Positions 1-10,154 of a stretch of 64,000 bases of DNA are shown here, one piece after another. The translations under genes and the position numbers were made by a program. The notes beneath the pieces were generated by a model. That model made no database searches and was not told the origin of the DNA. It saw only the letters and a program-made list of their open reading frames with translations. Where the stretch lies: NCBI GenBank assembly GCA_031772625.1, contig CM062816.1:632307269-632371268 (forward strand), read 5' to 3'. The stretch is from Pinus tabuliformis. Lineage: Eukaryota > Streptophyta > Pinopsida > Pinales > Pinaceae. Position 1 is the stretch's first letter. The number at the start of each line of letters is the position of its first letter.

Positions 1-6
1 ATACCA

Positions 7-369
7 TGTTAAGATCAAAGGAGCACAACATATTAACACAACACAGAAACACAAGAATTAGAACTGAACAACTTGCTTCATTCACAGATTAAACAAGTAT
101 ATATACAAGCTGGGGAAGTTTCGGGAAATGGGTTCAGTTGGTGGCTTCCTGGAGAAGCTTCCCTGTTTTCAACGGTTTCTAGAATCAGCATTAAATCGCT
201 GTTGAGCATTTGTGGCAGGTAGTTGGAATTAATTAGTTTCTTCCAACAGGTACTTCTTGCGTTTTACTGTTTGGTTTTCCGTGCTGGATCTGCTGATTAA
301 TATTATTGATAGTCTTTTCTGGATCACCTTGTGTTGTGGCAAGGGCTAACGAGCCATATATTGTGTATT
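7..369 (-). mobile_element. Copia-like LTR piece at left edge of unit 1
   Basis: Positions 1-6 are the end of a primer-binding site and position 7 starts the LTR with TGTTAAGATC on the plus strand. The element therefore runs on the minus strand. The far LTR end is not resolved. Homology to the inverted copy at 56813 begins at 370, so the LTR and junction DNA must end before that. Confidence 0.55.
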
Positions 370-2702
370 AAATGCTGGGCCAGCGATGTATGTCAAGAAG
401 ATGTATGTGCCCCCATGACTTATGTCGTATATCCATGGGAGTGGACTCCGGCGACCACCTTGTGTTTCCGGTGAGGAGCGCGGGACCGACCAACAATTCA
501 GGAAAGTCCATCATTCGTACTTCATCATTTCAAGCATTCAATGCCACCTCCTCCTTTACCATTTCAAACCTCCTCGGTTTTGGATTTCAAACTGGCATTG
601 GCGCGCATATTACCATTTCAAACCTCCTTGTTTTCGATTTCAAACTGGCATGGGCGGGCATATTTTATTTTTAAATGAATTGAGATCTTAAACGATTTCA
701 ATCTGGGCAATAGCATTCAATTTTTTTTGTTATGCCCCACTATTGTATCCACTCTCTGAGAACAGCAACCAACGAAGCACAAACAACCTCCCCAGAACCG
801 TCACCTTGAGGGAATAACAAAAGGGACATCTTCATCACGGGGAGGAGATGACTTGAAATCCTTGGCAAGATCTGTCGTATCAAATTCGAGTTGAAAAGAG
901 CGGTGGATGCCGCCTTGCCCAACCACATATCCAGACTGCATCTTTCCGTATCCACCGTGCTTTCAGCCGCATCCAATGTTCCCTTCAAAATCTCATAAGA
1001 ATCCCGTTCACAGATTTGAGAAAAAATTCAGTTCGTCGTCAAGCAGGTCTGTTACGGTGTTCCTCTCTCTATTTCTATTCCTACTGCATCAAAGCATTTT
1101 GGATTGAAGTAATATGGCAAGATTTATAATTTTCTCATCCTCGACTTGCCCATGGCTCTTCCCCTTTTTACAGTTGATATACCAATTGTAATTAAGAAAT
1201 ACTTATGGCATGATATGCAACGTTATTTCATTAACCAGTAACACTACACGACCAAATGGAACTCAATTAAAGTAACAAGTTATTCCATACCTGTTATGAT
1301 GCAGACGCGCTCAAGTTAAATACTTGTAAGAATCAGTGGGCACAGTAAGTCGTATAATTTTATCACAATAATGAATTTCAACTGCCAATTTCGTGCAATA
1401 GTTTTTATATCTCAGTCATTTTTATGGTATTGCTTCAAACACAATCTACCAATTTCTGCAATAGTTTTTATATCTCAGTCATTTCTATGGTATTGCTTCA
1501 AACACACAAATGAGGTTTGAAGTTTTATATTTACCTCTCTTGTATTTTCCTTTTCCTTCTCCACTCAGATTATTTGAATGATTCGTCCCTTCATTGCAAA
1601 TTCCATAGATTATAAGTAGAAAAGGGGGAATATTGAAAAGCTTACGGTAGTTGCAATATTGGAAAACTCTTTTTGGAAAGAATTTGATGTAAAACACTAG
1701 AGTAATTGAACTTGACATGCGATACGGGATATTTTGACAGTCAAATAGGGCTTTTGCATTGAGTTGAGAATATATTTGTGAATAAGTTGAATTATTTTTT
1801 ATGCGGGTACATATATTCTAAATGATTATCATTTTATTATTTTTAAATTTATTTTATTTTCAAATATATTTTATTGTTAAATAAAAAATAAAAATAATTA
1901 TTTAAAAGTTACATTTTTAAAAATTATATTAAAATTAATACGAGTTTAATAAAATTATGTTATTTATATAAATTAAATAATATTAATTTATAATAAACAT
2001 CACAACATTATCATATTGTTAAAATTTTAAAAATCATGAAAATTAACTAAATTTTAATTTTATTTAAAATAATAAAATAATTATTAATGATAAAAAAATT
2101 CGTATATAAATTAAATTTATATTTCTTTAAAAGAAAATGTAACAAAATTTTTAACTTGGAGATTTTTTTACTTTATATCATAAAATTCTTAATACCATAG
2201 TTTATTTATACATCATGCTCAAAAGACTATAATTCATTTAATTAAAAGGGCAAAAAAGACATAGTAATGAGAATAAATCTCAGCCTTTTAATTTTTGCAT
2301 GCTATTAAGAATATTCTGTGGCGGTTCAATCCCAACAATTGATAACTAAATTAAAATTCTGAAAAAGCCTATTCCAAAATAGACAAATAGACATGCTTAT
2401 TAACATAATTATATACAAGGGTTTACACTTACTTTATGACGCATCTAATATTAATATTGTTAAAATAAAAAATAGAAAATAATTAAACTTTAATTTTAAT
2501 ATTATTATTATTATCATATGATTTAGACATGCATTTAAAGAAATTGGTAAAGAAATATGTAATAAGATTCTTACTTATAGAGATTTATTTCCACTTTGCA
2601 TGGAGATTTCTAATATGGAAATAGGTTTTGTTACAATGATAGTGGCAAATACCATGGTTTACTAATACCACATATCTAAAAAAAAAAGCTATAACACACT
2701 CA
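370..2702. repeat. 2.3-kb segment of unknown origin, unit 1 (also present inverted at 54472-56813)
   Basis: This segment is bounded by two breakpoints. On the left it meets LTR/junction DNA; on the right it meets the truncated KUP fragment. The same sequence occurs inverted at 54472-56813 without either neighbour. It has short coding-like stretches, including a minus-strand frame at 740-988 that is kept in every copy, but I recognise no family. A direct tandem duplication of about 64 bp sits near 1387-1510. From about 1790 to 2580 the DNA is extremely AT-rich, with no gene visible. Confidence 0.7.
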
Positions 2703-3882
2703 TGATATGCAAGGAGTGAGGACACCATCTCCAATAACCATGGAGGTACCAAGAAGCGCCAGCATGAGTAAAATCGTCTTAGCTGCATTACTTTTTTCTA
2801 AAACTTCTTTTATCTTCAAAGCCCTTTTGAGCTGTCTACTGGGTGTAGCAAGCTTATATGTTGAAAGCTCTCTGTCCTCTGCTTGTTGCTTCGCTGTAAC
2901 GTTCACCTTTGCATGGCGGCATATCAGGGAATAAAGTGCAAACGTCCCACCTGACATCGACTAATTTTAATCCATCTTCACAATATCTTATATACATAGA
3001 GACCAAAAGGTAAGAAATACTTGGAATCATTGGACACATAATTTATTCACTCACTCTTTTGCCCCTTCTCAAATATCTTTTCATTGTGCTTTGGGTATGT
3101 GTCCAATGATTCCAAGTATTTCTTACCTTTTGGTCTCTATGTATATAAGATATTGTGAAGATGGATTAAAATTATGAGAGACAGAGCACCAAGAATATCA
3201 TCTGGATGACGGATTCCATCTGTAAAAGTGCTAGAAAACACATAAAGGGGAGAAGTCCCTATGTCCCCATAAACCACCCCAATACTCTGAAATGCCAGGT
3301 GCAAAATGGCGCTCATTGTGATCAGATTCTGCAAAGAAAAAGGAAAAAAACACAATAATCAACACTCAGATTAAACGAAGTATCACAGTTAACTTCTATG
3401 GTTTGACCTAACATTAATTTCAATACGGTGCAACCTTACTAGATTATAAAATTCAGAAACCTATGAAACAACAATGGTAAATAAACTAAACGTTTCAACA
3501 ACTATATATTCCATGAATCCTGTGCTAAGGAACGTTTCAATTCTTTTGTACCCAGGTTTTCACAAGTTCAATCTCACTGTGAAGCAAACTTTATAGAAAT
3601 CATACAAATCACAGCCAGCCCCAATTAGAGCATAAAAACGTCCTATACAGTCCTAATTAGCTGAAGTTCAGAGCTCCCGCCTTATATTACAATATGAAAA
3701 CCATTATTAATACTAACCGAGCCATGATTAGCCATTCCTGAAACTTTAACGGACTCCAAGTCTAAGGAATCAATCCGCCTGAGCGTTTTGCCTTGAGAAT
3801 TGGCCTGCGGATTGTTTCTTTCTTCGTTCGAAGCTCCAACCATCTCCTCTTTTTCCATGGAGGCCATCTGTTGTGGCTTCAT
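2702..3882 (-). pseudogene. KUP/HAK-type potassium transporter fragment, unit 1
   Basis: This is a three-exon remnant of a plant KUP/HAK/KT potassium transporter, a multipass plasma-membrane family of roughly 750-800 residues. Exon 1 (3882-3718) encodes 55 residues ending MANHGS, before a GT donor. Exon 2 (3328-3170), after a TTTGCAG acceptor, carries the first membrane segment with [18 protein letters not shown]. Exon 3 (2950-2702) begins GGTFALYS and reaches GTSMVIGDGVLTP before a stop. The stretch normally linking exons 2 and 3 (YTLTLIPLIKYV-like, ending in NDNGD) is missing, and a 211-bp foldback element sits there instead. Everything after GVLTPCIS is absent, so it cannot make a transporter. 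It lies directly downstream of a YIF1 exon on the same strand, as in chimeric gene-fragment capture. Family identity is firm. Confidence 0.88.
2963..3173. mobile_element. MITE-like foldback element in the KUP remnant, unit 1
   Basis: Two 77-bp arms (2963-3039 and 3097-3173) are perfect inverted complements around a 57-bp loop. Reading the element as 2964-3172 leaves a TA on each side, which would fit a Tc1/mariner-type target duplication. The termini (ATTTTAATCC) are not a family I recognise. It begins immediately after the KUP sequence encoding SLII. Confidence 0.75.
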
Positions 3883-4046
3883 GTTTTCTTCTTCGATTAT
3901 TTATGAAACATTAAAAAGGAAGGAAAGCCCTAATAAGATATTATAAGGACCCTATCCATGGAATCAATTGACTCATCTCTCATTTTAAATGGATACCTAT
4001 TAGAAATTTCAAAGTGATTCAACCAGGATAAAAGTGCAACTCATAC

Positions 4047-4217
4047 AATGCTTTGCACATTTTCTGTGCCACTTCCAAAAATTATTTCCCCATATGCACC
4101 TAATCCATCTCGAATAAATCCTGAAGCAGCCCCATAAAATGCATTATTGAATGGATTTGGTGCTGTGTTCGATGGTGGTCTCTGCATGCCAGGCTGTCCT
4201 CCGAGGTCTTCATACAT
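4047..4217 (-). pseudogene. YIF1-family first coding exon fragment, unit 1
   Basis: This encodes 57 residues matching the N-terminus of plant YIF1 (Yip1-interacting factor), a multipass ER-Golgi trafficking protein: an opening MYEDLGGQPGM, then FNNAFYGAASG and GLGAYGE, ending near VQSI. An acceptor (TTACAG) lies 12 bases before the ATG and a GTATGA donor follows the last codon, so it looks like a genuine exon. The following YIF1 exons with the membrane segments are missing. The strand runs within 165 bp into KUP exon 1. A partial second copy lies just upstream on the plus coordinate side. Confidence 0.82.
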
Positions 4218-4862
4218 GACTTTGGGTACCTGTAACAATCAACCAGGTAGAATAAAGTTAAAAAAACCACGTTACAACCCATAGTTGAAAACTGTCCTCA
4301 AATAGAGATGAGATAGCCAGAACTCCACTTCTATGGAGAAAATACAGAGTAGAATTGGATCTGACTCCTTTTGATAACTGCCTAGCTGGAAAAAATTCCA
4401 TGGTTTACTTTATTGGTAAATTTCAGTTTATAAATGTTAGAATGAGGAAACATGTATGCATACATGTAGAGGATAAGAGGAAGTTATGCACATTACATCA
4501 AATTCATTATTGAATGGATTTGGTGTTGTGTTCGATGGTGGTCTCTGCATGCTAGGCTGTCCTCCGAGGTCTTCATACATGACTTTGGGTACCTGTAACA
4601 ATCAACCAGGTAGAATAAAGTTAAAAAAACCACGTTACAACCCATAGTTGAAAACTGTCCTCAAATAGAGATGAGATAGCCAGAACTCCACTTCTATGGA
4701 GAAAATACAGAGTAGAATTGGATCTGACTCCTTTTGATAACTGGCTAGCTGGAAAATATTCCATGGTTTACTTTATTGGTAAATTTCAGTTTATAAATGT
4801 TAAAATGAGGAAACATGTATGCATACATGTAGAGGCTAAGAGGAAGTTATGCACATTACATA
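4139..4862. repeat. 363-bp tandem duplication of the YIF1 exon flank, unit 1
   Basis: The sequence from about 4139 to 4501 is repeated at 4502-4862 with a 363-bp period (shared cattattgaatgg at 4142 and 4505). The second copy carries only the 5' part of the YIF1 exon and its upstream intron. Confidence 0.85.
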
Positions 4863-7121
4863 ATGTACTCTTTCTTCTCCTTGTGAGGGATTTTTGTCGC
4901 GTCTGTTTATTTTTTTTTATTATTAGTGATAAAAATTGTCATTGCCCATTGCTAAATCATAGAACAGTCTTCTGCTCTTTCTTCTCTCTGTTGTTCCATT
5001 GTTCCAATGATGTGCATTTTTTTTTATCATTATAAGGAATTTATATCTTACTATTTTGCTTCATGTATATCTTATATCTCACCTACTCTTTCTTATAATT
5101 GTAAGGAAGTTATTTCTTACCATAATTTATACCAATCTCTTGTTTCGCTTCTTCTATCATATTTTGTTGTACTTGATTGTTATTAGGAGAGGCACAAGTC
5201 GTGATAGGGAGGAAGCTATGCACATGTAATTTTCCAAGGGACTTTCTGGTGCTTAAAAATTAAATTGCCACATATCTCCGCTGGTTTGTCATGAGCGTAT
5301 TAGCTGTTAATTTGTCAATGTTTAGTTTCATGGCACTTTTAATGAGAATTATCGAGTAGACAATTTTGCATCAAGTACCCTTCTCTTCTTTCAAGAAACA
5401 AATATGTAGCTTCACCCAACCAGCTTTATACATACATGCACACACAGCTAGAACAGGTATAATGATGATGGTTCCCTAGCTAGGATCAACTCCACTGCAT
5501 TACTGGCATGTACATAATTAACGTTTAACTCATCATTGCTACCGAATTATACCTAAATTTATTGCTAGGTCAACTGATCCCATGCAAATGCCAATATTAT
5601 CCCTTGTTGGGTAAGCCATGTGCAACACCATTGGCGTATCACTGCTACCTATGGAGTTCATGATTGCGTTCAAAATAGGTATATGATGCCAGCCTCCCTA
5701 AAGTGAATATGGTAAAGTGTCAACATACAGAGTTTACCTCTGAAATTTGGAAGGCAGGGACTGTAACACCTGCTGTGTCAGCCCTATTGTTAAGCACTCA
5801 CCCCTAAATTCCTCTGTGGTGAACACGTCTCCCACATGAACATCTGCTGGTTTCCAAGGAGAACACAGTCCGTAGTAGGGGCAAGTTCTCATGATCTATC
5901 TATTTATTGGGCTGAGGCTCCTCCCTATTTCTCTTCAACATATGTCATTCTACTCTGAATTCTGCATGTGTGGTGCGTAAGAAACTGACATACTAACAAT
6001 ACCAGTAGACAAAACATGGTGTGAGCACACAATTTTAGAGCAAATTTTGATTGTGCACACCTAAGGATAGGTAGGAGGTGAGGTCATTCAAAGCCCTTCC
6101 TTTCAGGTCATGAAATTACATGGGTTAGTAAGGCTAAAATTATATTGAAACTGCCCACATTCTTTCCCCTTTCACATCATACTCCATTTCCCTCTTTTTA
6201 ACTTTGTACAAAAAGAAAATGGGAATTGAATTACTCCTCTTTTCCAGATCGCTGCATTTAGGTGGGTTGGTCAGGCTGCAAATAAATAGAAACTGCCCAT
6301 GATAGTCCGCAATCGGGCCACTGTTATGTGACTGATGGAATCTGATTGTTGTTATGGTCTGGCCGCTGTTTTCAGGGTCATGTTTCTCACAAGAGGGAGG
6401 AGCCAGATAGCTCTTATTACAAACATGAGCTTGGCCCCAGAAAGTCCTTCTATATGCCTGGGCTGAAGGAATTTGTGAACTTTCACACTCAATAGCTATA
6501 CATGGTGTTTGAATAGTGTGTTCACTATATGCAATGCCTGCTATTCAACATCCCTAAAATGTGGAGAAATGCACAAGCACAGTGAGTACACCCGAATATA
6601 GCATATTAAAGAAAAAAAATTGTGCATTGTTCACAGGATACTTATTATTACAAAGCCATATGGAGTCCAGTCAGCCTTTTAGAAGGGTCTGCAAAGGATA
6701 AATTAAGTGAGTGAAATACATGGCAAATGCCTCGATTGAACCACATCTCTTAATGTGTAGGATCAGTATTATGATTGGCTGAGAAATGTTCCTATTTCAT
6801 TGATGTTTTGCCGGTAATGTAAGACTACAAGCATTTTTGAGCCGCTTGAGGTGCTTCTAAATTCCAACAATATGTAGCTTGTCCCTGAATCAAATAACAA
6901 GCATTTTGTTAACGTGGATTACCTTGGGTGGTTAATATCAGAGGTTATTCTCCTCCCCGTGTAGGTTGTGCCCTTATTATTGTTTCACCATCAACAGTTA
7001 GCCTTCTTAGATTAGATTCCGCATTCATGTCACATCTTCTTTGACTAGAATTCTGTATTGTGGTGAAATTGATGAATTGCAGGTACTCCTATCACGGGAA
7101 AAAGAAACCTCTTGTTCTATT
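4863..7121. other. Intergenic region between YIF1 fragment and RPA1, unit 1
   Basis: No confident gene. A minus-strand frame at about 5539-5699 is open for roughly 50 codons after a TTTAG acceptor-like site and reads like an exon (it includes MVLHMAYPTRDNIGICMG), but I do not recognise the protein. A second coding-like stretch, also minus, lies near 5795-5890 and ends at a GTGAGT donor-like site. The right end should contain the RPA1 promoter and 5' UTR. A GAATTGCAG acceptor-like sequence at about 7081 suggests a 5'-UTR intron. No TATA box was assigned. Confidence 0.4.
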
Positions 7122-9027
7122 ATGGAGACAACCTTGACACCGAATGCCATTCCTCTATTGCTGAATGGTTGCACCGAGATTCAACCACTACTTCAGATAA
7201 TCGATGTAGGTTCTGTTACCTCATTGAAAACAACATCCTCGCACTTCCACATAACTCTATCTGATGGAAAACATCAACATAAGACTTTGCTACCATCCGC
7301 ATATGGCCCACAAGTTGTCTCTAGAGACATCCAAATTGGCTCAATAATTCTGCTCAAAAAAGCAGCTTGCACAGTGCTGCAAAACTCCTTGTAAGGCCCA
7401 CCATTTGAAATCACCCTCTTTTACTTTTTCCCGCCTAGCCGTTTTTTGCATCAAAAGAAGGAAAATGGAATCTTTATTAATTCATTTCTTACTTGTTTAC
7501 ATAAGGTCCATCCGAGTCGTTGAGCTTGAAGTTGCGCAGCACTCAGCAGCGTTGATGAAGGACACATCGACGCTGCAACATGCACAGGCGGGTTCAGCCG
7601 AAATTACCTCTTCGTCAGCTGAAGATACCTTGCCCTCTGTAGTTACTCCACCAACTACGGCAACAACTCCAACAATTCCATTCACGGCACTCAACCCTTA
7701 CCGAAAATATTGGTCTATCCAAGGTAGAGCATCTGCAAAGACATCATTGAAGGCATACAACAATGTGCGAGGCTCAGGAAAAGTTTTCGGATTTGACCTT
7801 ATCAACCGTGATAAGGAAGAGATCCACCTTTCTGCATTTGCTGAACTGGCCGAATCTCTTTACAATCTAATTCAGGTTGGGCAACTATACATTGTATCAA
7901 ATGGCACAGTAAGAGAAGCAAATCCAAACTACAACCACCTTAAGAACAAATGGGAGATTTACTTGTCTGCTACTTCCACTATCAATCCATGTCCTACAGA
8001 TGATCCAATGTTTCCCTACCAGAGCTTTCACTTCAAGAATATTGCTGAAGTAAAAAGTGCAACTCCAAATACAAATGTGGATGTCATCGGTGTTGTTACC
8101 TCCACGTCACCTACATCAACAATTCGACGAAAAGATGGAAGTGAAACATTAAGGAAAACACTCATACTAAAGGAAAAGTCGAGTTTTAGCATTGATGTAA
8201 CATTATGGGGAGACGACTGTGACTATATAGGACAACATCTTTCTGAATTCTACTCTTTCGACAACCCACCAATTCTTGCAATCAAAGGAGGCCGCGTGTC
8301 TGAATTTAATGGCACCACAATAGGGACGATACCAACGAGCACTCTCACAATAAATCCACAGGTTCAAGAAACTCACCAATTACATGCATGGTTCCGTGAA
8401 ACCGGCTATAGCTCTTCTTCTCCATCTTTGAGTAGAAACTATGGTGTTGCTTCGAGACGTGCCCTGCCACGAAAGACGCTTCATGAAATTGCTGGCATGC
8501 AACCCTCTGATAAAGCAATCTGGGTTTCAGTTCGAGCAACAATTACTGCTCTTCATATGGATGACTTCTACTTTCTAGCATGTCCACTAGATTTCAATGG
8601 AAAACAATGCATGAAGAAGGTTGTGGAGCATCCTAACAATCTTTGGCATTGTACAAAATGTAACGGTGACTTCCTAAAATGTGACAATCGTTACAAACTT
8701 AAAATTGAGCTACATGACCACACCGGTAATCTACAGAACGTCACAATTTTCAATGATGCAGGGAACGAGCTCATGGGCATCACGGCAAAAGACCTGTTCC
8801 TACTTTCTATCGAACCAACTGATCTACAGGAAATTTGTGGCCGGAATTCAGGGCACCGCTTCCAGCTAACACTTTCCATTAAAACAGATTACTTCAACAG
8901 TGTTCAACGCTTGCAACCAATACTGATCAATTCAGAAGAAATTCAATATGCCTCTGCAAGCAAGGAAGCACTCACCGACATTCAAGCACTGTCCGCTTCA
9001 AAACGAACTATTGTTCGCCGCCTTTGA
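7122..9027 (+). CDS. RPA1: Replication protein A 70-kDa subunit (RPA1), unit 1
   Basis: RPA1 is the large subunit of the heterotrimer that coats single-stranded DNA in nuclear replication, repair and recombination. Joining 7122-7390 to 7506-9027 (intron GTAAGG...CATAAG, 115 bp) gives an open 596-residue protein whose frame crosses the junction cleanly. Domains: N-terminal OB fold at about 1-97, DBD-A at about 150-255 (from LNPYRKYWSIQGR), DBD-B at about 265-375 with the VTLWG tryptophan at 324, and DBD-C at about 425-570. DBD-C has a zinc ribbon of Cys449, 458, 472 and 475 (C-X8-C-X13-C-X2-C), the spacing I recall for plant RPA1. The length is slightly short for the family (about 610-650). 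The ATG at 7122 is chosen because the N-terminal OB fold starts at once after it. Relative to unit 3 it has Glu122, His380 and Ser392. A Helitron-encoded RPA is an alternative, but the full four-OB layout favours a host-type gene. Confidence 0.93.
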
Positions 9028-9112
9028 ACTTCTTCTTAGGGCTTCATCTACCACGCCTGTTTGTACATAAACAAACATTTCCACACATCTAACTGTCTCA
9101 TCTTTGTAAATT

Positions 9113-10143
9113 ACGCTATTGTAGCGGCTACAACCACCCTCCAAAATTTTGCCTATGCTTTGTTTCGGAGCCTCCCTACTAAATTCCTAGAAGCTTCCAA
9201 GAGAATTGGATCACATGATACTGCCGAGACAAGCATTAGGGATTCAATTGAACAGGTGTCAATGAACTTGTCAGTCTATGCAGACACACAGTTGTTCATA
9301 GAGAAGGACATGAAGATAACATGGTAGGAAATTAAGGATATCTTCGCAAGCAGCTTCAAGGAAGATCTAGAAGATCGGCAGGTCTATGTCAACATCCACA
9401 AGTTAGGCTTATATAAGGTTGCATGCAGGTACCCCGCCTTCCCATGTGCGGACATCATTCACTAGATTGTCTCACACACCAATCTCGAGACGATGACATT
9501 GAATATTGCCAATGGAACACAACTTGCTACCTTTAGGATAGAAAACTACCATTATATGTATCACTTACCACAACCGGTGAACCGCATGGATGAAGTTTTC
9601 TATACCCCCAATAACAATGTGAACACTAGAGACATCCTGAAGTATTGGGTGAAAGAGTCTTCGAATCTCAGGTCCACACCCAATCAAGTTTACAAGACTA
9701 AGTCACTTAGAAAGGCCTACCAGCTCTTTATTATCTTTGCATGCTGCTTGTACGGTCAATGGAGCACAAAGACTATTGGGGCTAGTGGTTGTCAATGGTG
9801 TATGTATGGATGGAACTTTCACTTAATAATATAAATGACCCATCACATTTTCATGCATATGTCATTATTGTAGTTGGACTATTCTGGTTGCTTTAGCAAT
9901 GTATATTTTTTAACTTACGCAATTGTGCATGAGCTATTTTGTATGAAATTGTATGAATCATGTTAAAGAAGTGTTGTTGGATTAACCCGCCACTTTGTTT
10001 GTGGACTATTCCACTTCCAGCTTGTCATGTCATTCCACTTGTGTGTTTCTTTCAAGTTGTGTACTATTAGAGGCTTCTAAGGGACACACTTCCTTTTTCC
10101 CTCTATGTGTTAGAACCCCCCATCCATCTCACTTGACTCACTA
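9113..10143 (+). pseudogene. Decayed ORF segment A, unit 1 (unknown repeat-derived protein)
   Basis: A plus-strand frame from about 9119 to 9834 reads as protein, with phrases such as NFAYALFRSLPTKFLEASKR, FKEDLEDRQVYVNIH and NNNVNTRDILKYW. TAG stops interrupt it at 9325-9327 and again after DIIH. The following 300 bases are noncoding but repeated with it. It starts about 85 bp after the RPA1 stop. The same 1-kb block recurs at 11985-13069 and in both other units, so it is a repeat family rather than part of RPA1. I do not recognise the protein; a retroelement gag or a captured host gene are both possible. Confidence 0.6.
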
Positions 10144-10154
10144 TACAAAATCTG

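Noticed and set aside
907..1107. Proline- and serine-rich small protein
   Set aside because: It is the shadow of the minus-strand frame at 740-988 and runs into low-complexity DNA. Neither start context nor family supports it.
7122..9027. RPA1 as the accessory RPA gene of a Helitron that also captured KUP and YIF1
   Set aside because: Attractive, because plant Helitrons can carry RPA-like genes and capture exons. But no Rep/helicase frame is present, no CTRR-plus-hairpin terminus was recognised, and the protein has the full N-terminal OB plus three DBD layout of host RPA1. Left as an open alternative only.
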